Below are positions 43,555 to 53,816 of a DNA stretch of 64,000 bases, piece after piece. The position numbers and the translations under genes are program-made. The stretch is taken from assembly GCF_000482705.1 (NCBI RefSeq), contig NZ_AXWO01000020.1, forward strand, positions 32,429-96,428, in the 5' to 3' direction. The first letter of the stretch is position 1. Every line of letters begins with the position of its first letter. This stretch comes from Glycomyces arizonensis DSM 44726. GTDB taxonomy: Bacteria; Actinomycetota; Actinomycetes; Mycobacteriales; Micromonosporaceae. Under the pieces are notes generated by a model. It saw nothing but the letters and a program-made list of their open reading frames with translations. It was not told the origin of the DNA and made no database searches.

Positions 43555-44625
43555 TCACTTGCCTTCGATGAAGCGCTCCACCGACACGCGGGCCTCCTCG
43601 TCGGAGAACTGCTTCGGCGGGGACTTCATGAAGTAGCTCGACGCGCTCAGCACCGGGCCGCCGTGGCCGCGGTCCTTGGCGATCTTGGCGGCGCGGACGG
43701 CGTCGATGATGACGCCGGCCGAGTTCGGCGAGTCCCACACCTCGAGCTTGAGCTCGGCGTTGAGCGGCACGTCGCCGAAGGTGGTGCCTTCGAGGCGGAT
43801 GTAGGCCCACTTGCGGTCGGTCAGCCACGGGACGTGGTCCGAGGGGCCGATGTGGACGTCGGCGCCGCGCATCTCGTGGGGGATCTGCGAGGTGACCGAC
43901 TGGGTCTTGGAGATCTTCTTGGAGACCAGGCGGGTGCGCTCCAGCATGTTCATGAAGTCCATGTTGCCGCCGAAGTTCAGCTGGTAGGTCCGGTCGAGGC
44001 GGACGCCGCGGTCTTCGAACAGCTTGGCGAGCACGCGGTGGACGATGGTGGCGCCGACCTGGGACTTGATGTCGTCGCCGACGATCGGGAGCCCGGCGTC
44101 GACGAACTTCTGGGCCCATTCGGGGTCGGAGGCGATGAACACCGGGAGGGCGTTGACGAAGGCGCAACCCGCGTCGATGGAGGCCTGGGCGTAGAACTTC
44201 GCCGCCTCCTCGGAGCCGACCGGCAGGTAGCAGACGACGACGTCGGCCTGCGCCTCACGGAGCGCGGCGGCCACGTCGACGGGCTGCTCGGACGACTCGC
44301 TCACCATCTCGTCGTAGTACTGGCCAAGGCCGTCGAGCGTCGGTCCGCGCTGGACCGTCACGCTGGTCGGCGGCACCTCGGCGAACTGGATCGTGTTGTT
44401 CTCCGAGGCGTTGATGGCGCTGGAGAGATCCTGTCCCACCTTCTTGGCGTCGACGTCGAACGCGGCGACGAACTCGATGTCGCGAATGTGGTAGTCGCCG
44501 AACTGCACGTGCATCAGACCGGGGACCCGGTCGTCGACGGCGGCGTCGCGGTAGTACTCCACACCCTGGACGAGCGACGAAGCGCAGTTTCCCACGCCGA
44601 CAATGGCAACGCGTAGTTTACCCAT
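43555..44625 (-). CDS. ino1: Inositol-1-phosphate synthase
   Basis: 356-aa NAD-dependent enzyme converting glucose-6-phosphate to inositol-1-phosphate, feeding phosphatidylinositol and mycothiol synthesis in actinobacteria. Key segments: [20 protein letters not shown] (NAD-binding loop), [62 protein letters not shown] lies eight bases before the ATG. The start overlaps the end of the PadR gene by eight bases, so regulator and enzyme are co-transcribed and the PadR protein probably controls this operon. Confidence 0.95.
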   Translation of the reverse strand: MGKLRVAIVGVGNCASSLVQGVEYYRDAAVDDRVPGLMHVQFGDYHIRDIEFVAAFDVDAKKVGQDLSSAINASENNTIQFAEVPPTSVTVQRGPTLDGLGQYYDEMVSESSEQPVDVAAALREAQADVVVCYLPVGSEEAAKFYAQASIDAGCAFVNALPVFIASDPEWAQKFVDAGLPIVGDDIKSQVGATIVHRVLAKLFEDRGVRLDRTYQLNFGGNMDFMNMLERTRLVSKKISKTQSVTSQIPHEMRGADVHIGPSDHVPWLTDRKWAYIRLEGTTFGDVPLNAELKLEVWDSPNSAGVIIDAVRAAKIAKDRGHGGPVLSASSYFMKSPPKQFSDEEARVSVERFIEGK

Positions 44626-45286
44626 CGCGCATGCCTCCTTCATCTTGTTTACTTGGTTCTTCATCCTCCGCGGCGGCCCGAACGGACCGCCCCGGGTCGG
44701 CGAGCCGGTCGCCGAAGTCACTTCGCCGAGGGGCGTGGCTCTGCTCGGTGGCGATGAGCTCGTTGAGCCAGCGCACCTCCCGTTCGGCGGTCTCGAGTCC
44801 GTGCCGCTGGAGCTCGAGCCCGTAGGTGTCGAGCCGCTCGGCGGTGCGGGCGAGGGCCTCGCGGATGCGCTCGCGGCGCTCTTCCACCCGGCGGCGGCGG
44901 GCTTCGAGGATGCGGAGCCTCGTCGCCGGGTCGGTACGGGAGAAGAACGCGAAGTGCACCCCGAAGAGGTCCTCGCCGGCGGATTCGGGGCCGGCGTCGG
45001 CCATGAGCTGCGCGAAGTGCTCCTTGCCCTCGGGCGTGAGCCGGTAGACCTTGCGGGCCCGGCGCCCTTTGAGCAGCGGTTTCTCGGCAGTGTTCGCGAC
45101 CGTGCCTCCGCCCGGCGCCTCCTCGGCGATGAGTCCGCGCTGACGCATGCGCTTGAGGGTGGGGTAGAGGGAGCCGTAACTGAAGGCCGCCCTGATCGCC
45201 CCCAGAAGAGAGAGCAGACGTTTCCGCAGCTCGTAGCCGTGCATGGGGGATTCGTGGAGCAGTCCGAGAATGGCCAGCTCGAGCAT
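44618..45286 (-). CDS. PadR-family transcriptional regulator
   Basis: 222 aa. Winged-helix DNA-binding domain with the PadR signature [20 protein letters not shown] and [19 protein letters not shown], then a helical dimerisation domain ([24 protein letters not shown]). GGGGGA before ATG 45286 supports the start; a longer frame to 45388 would run across the operator. It is encoded just upstream of and overlapping ino1, and a perfect inverted repeat lies 70 bases upstream of its start, suggesting self-regulation of the regulator-ino1 operon. Confidence 0.92.
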   Translation of the reverse strand: MLELAILGLLHESPMHGYELRKRLLSLLGAIRAAFSYGSLYPTLKRMRQRGLIAEEAPGGGTVANTAEKPLLKGRRARKVYRLTPEGKEHFAQLMADAGPESAGEDLFGVHFAFFSRTDPATRLRILEARRRRVEERRERIREALARTAERLDTYGLELQRHGLETAEREVRWLNELIATEQSHAPRRSDFGDRLADPGRSVRAAAEDEEPSKQDEGGMRDG

Positions 45287-45355
45287 CGGTCCCCCTTTCC
45301 CTTCCGGCGGTGCGCGATGCCGCTGATCCGACATCGCGCTTCGATCTGACGTTGC

Positions 45356-45376
45356 GATGTATCGCACCGATACATC
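45356..45376. promoter_or_regulatory. Operator of the padR-ino1 operon
   Basis: GATGTATCG and CGATACATC are perfect 9-base arms around CAC. ATGTAT/ATACAT arms are a common pattern in PadR-family operators. The gap from 45377 to 45733 upstream of the penicillin-binding protein gene holds a possible -10 (TAAGCT, near 45453) and otherwise nothing I can support. Confidence 0.6.
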
Positions 45377-45733
45377 TGCACACACCATAACCCCGGGCCG
45401 AAATCACGTCAACCCCGAGCCTTCGACCCTGTGCGGCGTGGCCCGCATCCGATAAGCTCGGCACGATTAATCGATCTAGCAGCGTCCTCTCAGATTCGGT
45501 GTGCGAAACTGCGAGGCGACCGAGGTCGCCGCACCGGCGCCGCCCGCCCGCAGTCCCCAAAGCTGCGGTTCGGCGGCACCGGGCCGTGCGACCGCCGATC
45601 GAGAAAAGCCGCTGCGACCGGGCAATCCCCCAACGCCGGGAGCGCACTGAGGCGAGACCGACGTACGGCTCGCGCACGCCTGCGGGCGAATCCGCGGCCA
45701 TAGGTCGGCACAGCGACACGTGGATGGTTGAGC

Positions 45734-48700
45734 ATGAGCGACTACGGTTATCGTTCGGACCCGCCCCCAGAGGACGAACGGTCCTTCGGCGACGCCGGGC
45801 ATTCGGGCGGCGCCTACGGGAGCGCCTCCCCGCGCAACCGCTCCTACGGCAGCGCCTCGAACAATCCGCCGAGCAACGGCGACTACGGCTGGGGCGGCGA
45901 CTCGCACCCCGGCACCGGCTCGTACGGCGGCAGCGCCGCGCCCCGGCCCGGCTCCTACGGCGGCCCGGCCTCCGGCAGCGCCTCGGTGGGCCGCGCCTCG
46001 GGCAGCGCCTCGGTCGGCGGCGGCTCCGGACGGGCCTCGGTCGGCGGGGCCTCGGGCAGCGCCTCCGTGGGCGGTGCGGGCGGCACCGGCCGCGCCTCGG
46101 TAGGCGGCGCCTCCGGCTCCGCTTCGGTCGGCTCGGCGTCCGTCGGCTCCGCTTCGGTCAGCAGCGCCCAACCCGTCAGCCCCGCCTCGGGCGGCACCGG
46201 ACGCGCGACGGTCGCCGGCAAGCGCCGCGCCGGACGCGGCGGCCCCGACGGCCCGCTCGACAAGGACGACCTCGAAGGGCAGCGCAAGCTCAAGAAGAAG
46301 CGCCGCCGCCGCAAGATCTACGCCGGGCTCATCGCCGTCGCCGTGCTGTTCGTCGCCGCCGCCACCGTCGTCGGCACCTGGTTCTACCAGAAGGTGCCGC
46401 CCCTGGAGGACCTCCGCCAGAACGGCGAGCCCACCGCCATCTACTACGCCGACGGGGAGACCCAGGTCGCCGCCTACGGCGAGTCCTACAGCCTCCAGGT
46501 CGAAGACCCCGACAAGATGCCCGAGACGGTCAAGAACGCGCTGATCGCCTCGGAGGACCGCAAGTTCTACAAGCACAGCGGCGTCGACTACGTCGGCACC
46601 ATGCGCGCGCTGGTCAACAACGTCACCGGCGGCAGCACCCAGGGCGCCTCGACCATCACCCAGCAGCTGGCCGGCATCGTCGCCGGCATCCGCGACGACA
46701 TCTCATACGGCCGCAAGGCCAAAGAGGCCGTCATGGCGATGAAGCTGGAGCAGGAGTACTCCAAGGACGAGATCATCACCTTCTACCTCGACATGGCCTA
46801 CTTCGGCCGCGGCGCCTACGGCGTGGCGGCGGCCTCGGAGCTGTACTTCGACGTGCCGGTCGCCGAGCTGACCCCCGCCCAGGCCGCCTACGTCATCATG
46901 CAGGTGAAGTCCCCCAACGGCTACTACGACCCGTACTACACCGACTACTACGACGAGGACGCCACCAAGACGCGGTGGACCTACGTCATGGACGCCATGG
47001 CCGAAGAGGGCTACATCAGCCAGTCCGACCGCGACGCCGCCGAGATGCCGGTGCCGACCAAGGAATTCGAGAGCCGCGGCTCCTGGGGCCACGACACCCC
47101 CACCGGGTTCATCACCAACCCCATCGACGGCTACATCTGGGACGAGCTCGAAAGCCGCTACGGCCTCTCGCAGGCCGAGTTCTACGGCGACGAGCCGGGC
47201 ACCGGCGGCTACGAGGTCGTGACCACCATCGACAAGGAGCTCCAGGACGTGGCGGTGCAGACCGCCAGCCGCGGCCAGCTCAAGGTCATAACCGACGACG
47301 ACGGGAACTTCCTCAACGAGGAGGGCGAGATCGTCACGGATCGCGCCGACGCCGAGGTGTACGTCAACGACGACGGCTTCTACGAGTTCGAGAACTCCAA
47401 CGAAGAGGCCGCGCTCTACGACCAGAACCTGTCCCTGGCCAGCTCCCTGGTGGCCGTCGACCCGGCGACCGGCGAGGTGCTCGCCTACTACGGCGGGGAC
47501 AACGGCCTCGCCGTCGACAAGGCCGGCGAGGAGAACCCCCACCCGCCGTCCTCGACGTTCAAGATGATCACCGCCGCCACCGCCATGCTCGAAGGCAACG
47601 CCTCGGTCGAATCGTGGTGGGACGGCAGCTCCCCGCGCGAGTTCGAATCGCTCAAGGGCCAGGATAAAGAGGCGATCACCAACCACGGCATGACGGAGTC
47701 CAACCACGACGTCACGCTCACCACGGCGCTGCGGAAGTCGCTGAACACCCCGATGTACGCGATCGCCGACCGGTACGGGGCCACCACGGTCCTCGCCAAC
47801 GCCGTCAAAATGGGCATCACCCAGATGACCTTCAACGAGAACGGCACCGCCGTCACCTACCACTTCCGGATCGAGGACGACGAATCGATCTCCTACAGCC
47901 GCACCGGCGCCATCGAGACCGCGGACGGCTGGGTCACCGACGACCAGGGCAACATCGACTACAACGCGCCCATGACTACCACGATCGACGAGATCGCCTC
48001 CTCGGAGAGCGGCGAGATGGAGTGGGCGCCGCTCGACCTCTCCAGCCCGCGCGCCCCCGCCGACTACCAGATCGGCTTCGGCCAGTACCCGTCCACCGTG
48101 CGCGACATGGCCGCCGTCTACGCCACCATCGCCAACGACGGTACGCACGTCGAGACGCACTTCGTCAAGGAGGTCTACAAGAACGGCGAGCTGGTCGAGC
48201 CCACGCGCGAGCTCCAGGAGATCGACGCCATCCCCGACGAGGTCGCGCGCGACCTCCAGTGGGTCGGCTCCGAGATCGACGGCTCCTCCGAGCCGCTCGA
48301 CCGCGACTTCACCGGTAAGACCGGAACCTGGGAGGCCACCGGCAAGTACGAGGGCAACGCGCACACCTGGTACAACGGCGCCATCCCGCAGCTGAGCGTC
48401 TCCTCGTGGGTGGGCAACGCCTACTCCGAGTCGGCCCCGCTGCTCAACAAGGACGGCGGCACCGGCAACACCTACGGTGCGACGTTGTCCGAACCGGTGT
48501 GGAACCAGTTCATGCGGGCCGCCATCGAGGTGAAGGGCTACGACAAGGCCGAGTGGGGCCCCAAGATGGACTACGGCACGATGATCGTCGACGACATCCT
48601 CAACGAGGACGACACCATCGACGCCAACAGCGCCTACTGCGCGGAGTACGGCGATGAGGACTCGCGCTGCGGCACCACCGAGGACGACGACGAGCAGTGC

Positions 48701-48961
48701 GGCGAGGGCGACGACGGCAACAACGGCGGCGGCAACGACGAGAACTGCGGTGAAGAGGGCGGCGGCGAAGACGACGGTGGCGGCGATACGGGCGGCGAGC
48801 CGACCGGCGACGAGACCACCACGCCGAGCGGCGACGAGACCAGCGATGACGGCGGCGACGACTGCTCGTTCTTCGGTTGTCCCGGCGGCGACGAGACGAC
48901 GCCCCCCGATCCGGGCGGCGACGAGACCTCCACCGAACCGGACAATCCCGACGGCGTGTAA
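45734..48961 (+). CDS. ponA: Class A penicillin-binding protein (bifunctional transglycosylase/transpeptidase)
   Basis: 1075-aa cell-wall synthase. A cytoplasmic N-terminus (1-190) is made of Gly/Ser-rich repeats around SGSASVG; then a membrane span (about 194-215). The GT51 transglycosylase domain contains IASEDRKFYKHSGVDYVG and GASTITQQLAG; the transpeptidase has STFK near residue 606 (active serine), SLNTPMYAIA and KTGTWE near 861. The end (about 965-1075) is Asp/Gly/Thr/Pro-rich with scattered cysteines (DEQCGEGDDG, ENCGEEGGG). ATG 45734 is used. Position matches ponA1 of mycobacteria, so it is likely the main septal/elongation class A enzyme. Confidence 0.93.
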   Translation: MSDYGYRSDPPPEDERSFGDAGHSGGAYGSASPRNRSYGSASNNPPSNGDYGWGGDSHPGTGSYGGSAAPRPGSYGGPASGSASVGRASGSASVGGGSGRASVGGASGSASVGGAGGTGRASVGGASGSASVGSASVGSASVSSAQPVSPASGGTGRATVAGKRRAGRGGPDGPLDKDDLEGQRKLKKKRRRRKIYAGLIAVAVLFVAAATVVGTWFYQKVPPLEDLRQNGEPTAIYYADGETQVAAYGESYSLQVEDPDKMPETVKNALIASEDRKFYKHSGVDYVGTMRALVNNVTGGSTQGASTITQQLAGIVAGIRDDISYGRKAKEAVMAMKLEQEYSKDEIITFYLDMAYFGRGAYGVAAASELYFDVPVAELTPAQAAYVIMQVKSPNGYYDPYYTDYYDEDATKTRWTYVMDAMAEEGYISQSDRDAAEMPVPTKEFESRGSWGHDTPTGFITNPIDGYIWDELESRYGLSQAEFYGDEPGTGGYEVVTTIDKELQDVAVQTASRGQLKVITDDDGNFLNEEGEIVTDRADAEVYVNDDGFYEFENSNEEAALYDQNLSLASSLVAVDPATGEVLAYYGGDNGLAVDKAGEENPHPPSSTFKMITAATAMLEGNASVESWWDGSSPREFESLKGQDKEAITNHGMTESNHDVTLTTALRKSLNTPMYAIADRYGATTVLANAVKMGITQMTFNENGTAVTYHFRIEDDESISYSRTGAIETADGWVTDDQGNIDYNAPMTTTIDEIASSESGEMEWAPLDLSSPRAPADYQIGFGQYPSTVRDMAAVYATIANDGTHVETHFVKEVYKNGELVEPTRELQEIDAIPDEVARDLQWVGSEIDGSSEPLDRDFTGKTGTWEATGKYEGNAHTWYNGAIPQLSVSSWVGNAYSESAPLLNKDGGTGNTYGATLSEPVWNQFMRAAIEVKGYDKAEWGPKMDYGTMIVDDILNEDDTIDANSAYCAEYGDEDSRCGTTEDDDEQCGEGDDGNNGGGNDENCGEEGGGEDDGGGDTGGEPTGDETTTPSGDETSDDGGDDCSFFGCPGGDETTPPDPGGDETSTEPDNPDGV

Positions 48962-49017
48962 CCGCCCGCCCCGACCGTGAGGACCAGCTGACGGCGGCAT
49001 GGGACACAATGTGTGCC

Positions 49018-50541
49018 ATGCCGTCGTCACGTTCCCAGGGCACTGACCGCGAAGCCGCGCCAGTGGCGCCCTCGCTCTCCGACCGCTTCGTGCGCCTCGT
49101 CTCGGGGTTCATCGGCGGTCCGCTCGGCGACCACGCCGTCAACCCGCCCAAGCGCCGCTTCTGGACCCCGCTGCGGGCCGTCCTGTTCATCGGCCTGCTG
49201 TTCTTCGCGGTCTCCTGGCTCCAGAAGTACCCCTGCTCGGCGGGCTTCCCGGCCGACTGGGGCCAGTACACGCACGGCTGCTACACCGACATCCGCGCGC
49301 TGTGGGGCGTCGAGCGCCTCAACGAGGGCGCCGTGCCCTACCGCGACCACCCCGTCGAGTACCCCGTCCTGACCGGCTGGTTCATGGGCCTGCTCGGCCA
49401 GATCGCCTTCCGCGCCGGGAACGTCACCGGCATCGAGGGCGGCACGATCTTCTACCACCTCAACGCGGTCACGCTCTTCGCCTGCGGCATCGCGGCCATC
49501 GCGGTCCTGTACGCGATCCGCCGGGACAACCGCCGCACCGACCTGTCAGGTCCGGTCGACGCGCCGGAGCGGCCCAGCCGCCCGTGGGACGCGATGATGC
49601 TGGCGGCCGCGCCGGTCGTGCTCGTGACCGCCACGGTCAACTGGGACCTGTTCGCCGTCGCGCTGTCGATGCCGTTCTTCCTGTACTGGCAGCGGAGCCG
49701 GCCCATCGCGGCCGGGCTGTTCCTCGGTCTGGCCGTGGCCGCCAAGTTCTACGCCCTGCTGTTCGTCGGGCCGCTGCTCGTGCTCGCCCTGCGTCAGAAG
49801 CGGCTCATGCCCGCGCTGAGTGCCACCGCCACCGCCGCGCTCACGTGGGCCGCGATCAACGCGCCGGTCGCGGCGCTGTGGCCCGACTCGTGGAAGCGGT
49901 TCTTCGAGCTCAACTCCGAGCGCCCCGTCGACTGGGGCACCGGCTGGTACGTGGTGCGCGGCGTCACCGGCTGGGACAAGCTGTGGGACCACGAGTTCGT
50001 CAACGACGCCTACCTCGTCCTGTTCGCGCTGGCCTGCCTCGGCATCGCCGCCCTCGGCTACTCGGCCCACCGGAGCGCCGCTGTGCCGATCGACGGCTCG
50101 CAAGCTTCGCCGAGAGCCGATGAAGACGTGGTGCCGCGCCTGGCGCAGCTGTGCTTCCTCGTGCTGGCCGCGTTCCTGCTGTTCGGCAAGGTCTGGTCCC
50201 AGCAGTACGTGCTGTGGCTCATCCCCCTGGCCGTCCTCGCGCGCCCCAAGTGGGGCATGTTCCTGGTGTGGCAGGCCGCCGAGCTGTTCTACTTCATCTC
50301 GTTCTACGGCAAGATGCTCCAGGTCTCGGCCGAGGAGGGGCGCGGCTTCCCCGAGTGGGTCTTCCTCGCCGCCGCCTCGGCGCGCTGGCTGACCGTCGCG
50401 GCCATGTGCGCGCTGGTGATCGGCGAGATCCTCAACCCTCGTCGCGACGTGGTGCGAGGCCTTCGGCCGCGGCCCAGTCGAGCAGTGCCGACTCAGCCTC
50501 CTCGCGAGGCAGGGGACCCCGCTCCAGCCGCAGCTCCTTGA
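49018..50541 (+). CDS. GT87-type membrane glycosyltransferase (DUF2029)
   Basis: 507-aa polytopic membrane protein of the GT-C class, in the position of mycobacterial Rv0051. Segments include VPYRDHPVEYPVLTGWFMGL (with the charged loop typical of GT-C enzymes), WDLFAVALSMPFFLYWQ, RPIAAGLFLGLAVAAKFYAL and WSQQYVLWLIPLAVLA. It probably transfers mannose or arabinose from a polyprenyl-phosphate donor at the outer face of the membrane. CACAAT lies seven bases before the ATG, suggesting a leaderless message. Its last 110 bases overlap the convergent CCA-enzyme gene. Confidence 0.82.
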   Translation: MPSSRSQGTDREAAPVAPSLSDRFVRLVSGFIGGPLGDHAVNPPKRRFWTPLRAVLFIGLLFFAVSWLQKYPCSAGFPADWGQYTHGCYTDIRALWGVERLNEGAVPYRDHPVEYPVLTGWFMGLLGQIAFRAGNVTGIEGGTIFYHLNAVTLFACGIAAIAVLYAIRRDNRRTDLSGPVDAPERPSRPWDAMMLAAAPVVLVTATVNWDLFAVALSMPFFLYWQRSRPIAAGLFLGLAVAAKFYALLFVGPLLVLALRQKRLMPALSATATAALTWAAINAPVAALWPDSWKRFFELNSERPVDWGTGWYVVRGVTGWDKLWDHEFVNDAYLVLFALACLGIAALGYSAHRSAAVPIDGSQASPRADEDVVPRLAQLCFLVLAAFLLFGKVWSQQYVLWLIPLAVLARPKWGMFLVWQAAELFYFISFYGKMLQVSAEEGRGFPEWVFLAAASARWLTVAAMCALVIGEILNPRRDVVRGLRPRPSRAVPTQPPREAGDPAPAAAP

Positions 50542-51856
50542 GGTGCTTCCAGGCCCGCCCGACCTCCGGGCCGGGCGGCAGGCCGAGCAGCTCCATGATC
50601 GCGTTGCCGTCCAGGTCGGGCCGGACCGCGCGCAGGTCCTCCTCGGCGCGGATCCGGGCGATCCGCTCCTCGAACGCGTCGTAGTCGCGCTGGAGGCGCT
50701 CGGCCTTGCGCCGGTTGCGGGTGGTGCAGTCCGAGCGCACCAGCTTGTTGAGCCGCTCCAGCTCGGGACCGGCGTCGGTGACGTAGCGGCGCACCGCCGA
50801 GTCGGTCCAGCCCGCCTGCCCGTAGCCGTAGAACCGCAGGTGCAGCGCGATCAGGAGCGACACGGCCTGCACGTCGGACTTGGGGAACTTGAGCGCGCGC
50901 ATGCGGGAGCGCGCCAGCCGCGCGCCCACCACGTCGTGGTGGTGGAAGGTCACGTTGCCCCCCGCGGTGACGCCCTTGGTCTCGGGCTTGCCGATGTCGT
51001 GCAGCAGCGCCGCCAGGCGCAGGGTCACGTCCGGGCCGTCCTCTTCGAGGTCGACGGCGTTGCGCAGCACCCGGAGCGAATGCTCGTAGACGTCCTTGTG
51101 CTGGGCGTGCTCGTCGATCTCCATGCGCAGCGCGGGCAGCTCGGGCAGGAAGTGGTCGGCCAGGCCGGTGTCCACCAGCGCCCTGAGGCCCACCACCGGG
51201 TCGGGCGCGGACAGCAGTTTGACGAACTCGTCGCGGATGCGTTCGGCGGTGATGCGGCCCAGTTCGGCGGCCATGTCGGTCATCGCCGAGCGCGTGCCGG
51301 GGTCGATCGCGAAGTCCAGCTGCGCGGCGAAGCGCGCGGCCCGCAGCATCCGCAGCGGGTCGTCGGCGAACGACGACTCCGGGCTCGCCGGGGTGCGGAG
51401 CGTGCGCCGCGCCAAGTCGCCGATTCCGCCGAACGGGTCGCAGAAGTCGTGGCCGGGGACGCTGACGGCCATCGCGTTGACGGTGAAGTCGCGCCGCTCC
51501 AGGTCGTCGACGAGGTTGTCGCCGTAGCGGACGATCGGGTTGCGGCTGACGCGGTCGTAGGCGTCGGCGCGGAACGTCGTCACCTCCACCTGGTGCCCGT
51601 GGAACCGGCCGCCGATGGTCCCGAAGGCCGCGCCCGTGGTCCACACCGCCGAGCACGCTCGGCGCAGCAGGCGCTCGGTGTCCTCCGGGCGCGCGTCGGT
51701 GGTGAAATCGAGGTCGTTGGTCGGCCTGCGCAGGACCGCGTCCCGCACCGATCCGCCGACCAGATGCAGCTCGAAACCGGCGTCGGCGAAGACCCGGCCC
51801 AAGTCGTCGGCTATGGGCGGGACGGTGATTTCGGTACCGCTAGTGTTGTCAGACAT
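50432..51856 (-). CDS. cca: CCA tRNA nucleotidyltransferase
   Basis: 474-aa enzyme that adds or repairs the 3' CCA of tRNAs, needed here since the tRNA-Leu gene lacks an encoded CCA. Nucleotidyltransferase motifs: HLVGGSVRDAVLRRPTNDLD (GGxVRD and catalytic DxD), ERRDFTVNAMAV, and DPLRMLRAARFAAQLDF. A C-terminal HD domain (LAALLHDIGKPETKG) is present. Length and order are typical for actinobacterial PcnA-type proteins. It diverges from murJ (31 bases between starts) and overlaps the glycosyltransferase gene at its 3' end. Confidence 0.95.
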   Translation of the reverse strand: MSDNTSGTEITVPPIADDLGRVFADAGFELHLVGGSVRDAVLRRPTNDLDFTTDARPEDTERLLRRACSAVWTTGAAFGTIGGRFHGHQVEVTTFRADAYDRVSRNPIVRYGDNLVDDLERRDFTVNAMAVSVPGHDFCDPFGGIGDLARRTLRTPASPESSFADDPLRMLRAARFAAQLDFAIDPGTRSAMTDMAAELGRITAERIRDEFVKLLSAPDPVVGLRALVDTGLADHFLPELPALRMEIDEHAQHKDVYEHSLRVLRNAVDLEEDGPDVTLRLAALLHDIGKPETKGVTAGGNVTFHHHDVVGARLARSRMRALKFPKSDVQAVSLLIALHLRFYGYGQAGWTDSAVRRYVTDAGPELERLNKLVRSDCTTRNRRKAERLQRDYDAFEERIARIRAEEDLRAVRPDLDGNAIMELLGLPPGPEVGRAWKHLKELRLERGPLPREEAESALLDWAAAEGLAPRRDEG

Positions 51857-51886
51857 CGCCGGGCAAGCTTAGCGGAGAGAGGGAGA

Positions 51887-53686
51887 ATGGCCGAAAGTAG
51901 AGCGAGACCGAGTAACGGCCCCCAGCCTCCGCCTGCCGGCCCGCGCTCGCCCATCACCCCCGTCTACCGCACGGCCAACTCCAGCGCCGGACCGGGCCTC
52001 GGCCCGTCGGCCGAACCGGTGCCGCCCACCGGCGGGCGCGGCAAGAACCTGGCCCGCTCCAGCCTCCTCATGGGCGCGGGCTCGCTCGTCAGCCGCGTCA
52101 CCGGCTTCGGGCGCACCGTCGTCATCTCGGCGGCCATCGGCGCCGGGCTCCTGGGCAACTCCTACACCACGGCCCAGTACTTCCCCCAGATGATCTACGA
52201 GCTCGTCCTCGGCGGCGTGTTCGCGAGCATCATCCTGCCGCTGTTCGTCAAGGCCCACAAGAACGACCCCGACGGCGGCGACGCCTTCGCGCACCGCCTG
52301 CTCACCCTCGCGCTCCTCGTGCTCGGCGCCGCCGCGCTCGTCGTCACCCTCGCCGCGCCGCTCATCGCCGCGGCCATGGCCGAACCGGTCCAGCAGGACC
52401 TGGTCACACAGCTGTCGTACCTCATGCTGCCCGCGCTCATGTTCTACGGCCTGTTCGCGATCCTCTCGGGCGTGCTCAACTCGCGCGAGCACTTCGGCGC
52501 GCCCATGTGGGTGCCGATCATCAACAACCTCGTCGTCATCGGCGTCGGCGCGGTCTTCTTCCTGGTCTACACGCGGGACGCCGTCCCCGACGCGAACGAC
52601 TTCCTGTTCATGGAGGCCGACCAGGTCACCACCGGGATGCTGCTGCTGCTCGGCGGCGGCACGACCGCGGGCGTGGTCATCCAGGTCCTGTTCCTGGCCC
52701 CCGCGCTGCGCCGGGCCGGGTTCCGTTGGCGCCTGCGGTTCGACTTCGGGGCGCTGCCGATGGCGGAGATCCGCCGCCTGGCCGCCTGGACGCTCTTGTT
52801 CGTGGCGGCCAACCAGGTCGCGGTCATGGCCGTGGTCAAGATCGCCAACGCCGCCGCCGGGAACGCCGAGGCGGACGGGCCGTTCGTGCCCGGCACGACC
52901 GTCTACAACAACGCCTACCTGATGATGATGATGGCGCACGGCATCGTCGCGGTCTCGGTCATCACCGCGCTCATGCCGCGCATGACGCGCGCGGCCGACG
53001 ACAAGCACTGGTCGGACCTCACCGGGCACCTCTCCGGCGGCGTCCGCATGGCCTCGTTCCTGCTGGTGCCGATCAGCGCGGCGTTCATCGCGCTGCACGA
53101 GCCGATCGGCCTGGCCGTCTTCCAGTGGGGCGCCTACGACCCCGAGCAGGCGCTGGCCACCGGCACCGCGCTCGCGGTGGTCGGCGTGATCCTGATGCCG
53201 TTCTCGGTGAGCCAGCTCCAGATCTACGCGTTCTACGCGCAGACCGACACAAGAACAGTTGCCTTGTTCAACCTGCCGGTGATCGCGATCCGCATCGGCG
53301 GCTACCTGCTGGCGTTCGCGCTGCTGCCCTTGGAGTGGGTCGTGGTCGGCCTGTTCGCCGCGAACGGCGTCTCCTACCTGGTCAGTCTGCTGCTGTCGAT
53401 GTCGCTGCTGCGCAAGCGCCTCGGCCTGCTGGGGATGCGCAAGGTCGCGCTCGGCCTGGTGCGCACCACCACCGCGGCGGCCATCGCGGGCGTCGCCGCC
53501 TGGCTCGGCTGGCTCGCCTGGCCTGACGTCGCCGGCGAGGGGACCGAGGCGAAGCTCGGCCAGCTGGCGGCGGCCGCGGTCCTGGGCATGGCGCTGATAG
53601 CCGTCTACATCGTCGCGTGCATGGTATTGCGGGTCACTGAGATGTCGTCGCTCAAGGCCACAGTGCGCGCAAAGCTGCGACGATGA
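51887..53686 (+). CDS. murJ: Lipid II flippase MurJ
   Basis: 599 aa with a Pro-rich cytoplasmic N-terminus and about 14 membrane spans. Family segments: SLLMGAGSLVSRVTGFGRTV, YFPQMIYELVLGGVFASIIL, LSGVLNSREHFGAPMWVPII and VSVITALMPRMTRAA. MurJ moves lipid II across the membrane for peptidoglycan synthesis. GAGAGGGAGA lies just before the ATG. In mycobacteria the homologue (Rv3910) is fused to a pseudokinase; here that domain is a separate gene 130 bases downstream. Confidence 0.95.
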   Translation: MAESRARPSNGPQPPPAGPRSPITPVYRTANSSAGPGLGPSAEPVPPTGGRGKNLARSSLLMGAGSLVSRVTGFGRTVVISAAIGAGLLGNSYTTAQYFPQMIYELVLGGVFASIILPLFVKAHKNDPDGGDAFAHRLLTLALLVLGAAALVVTLAAPLIAAAMAEPVQQDLVTQLSYLMLPALMFYGLFAILSGVLNSREHFGAPMWVPIINNLVVIGVGAVFFLVYTRDAVPDANDFLFMEADQVTTGMLLLLGGGTTAGVVIQVLFLAPALRRAGFRWRLRFDFGALPMAEIRRLAAWTLLFVAANQVAVMAVVKIANAAAGNAEADGPFVPGTTVYNNAYLMMMMAHGIVAVSVITALMPRMTRAADDKHWSDLTGHLSGGVRMASFLLVPISAAFIALHEPIGLAVFQWGAYDPEQALATGTALAVVGVILMPFSVSQLQIYAFYAQTDTRTVALFNLPVIAIRIGGYLLAFALLPLEWVVVGLFAANGVSYLVSLLLSMSLLRKRLGLLGMRKVALGLVRTTTAAAIAGVAAWLGWLAWPDVAGEGTEAKLGQLAAAAVLGMALIAVYIVACMVLRVTEMSSLKATVRAKLRR

Positions 53687-53816
53687 GCCAAGTACCATCC
53701 ATACGTGTGCCCGACTGCTCCTCGGTCAGCCGGATCTGCGGATGGCCAGGTGGTGAACGCCATACGCTGGCACGGTCCGCTCGGCGGGTCGCATTGAGAG
53801 GGGAGGACCCCGCACC

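Noticed and set aside
46740..49030. 775-aa minus-strand frame opposite the penicillin-binding protein
   Set aside because: Val/Gly/Arg-rich mirror of a gene with complete catalytic motifs.
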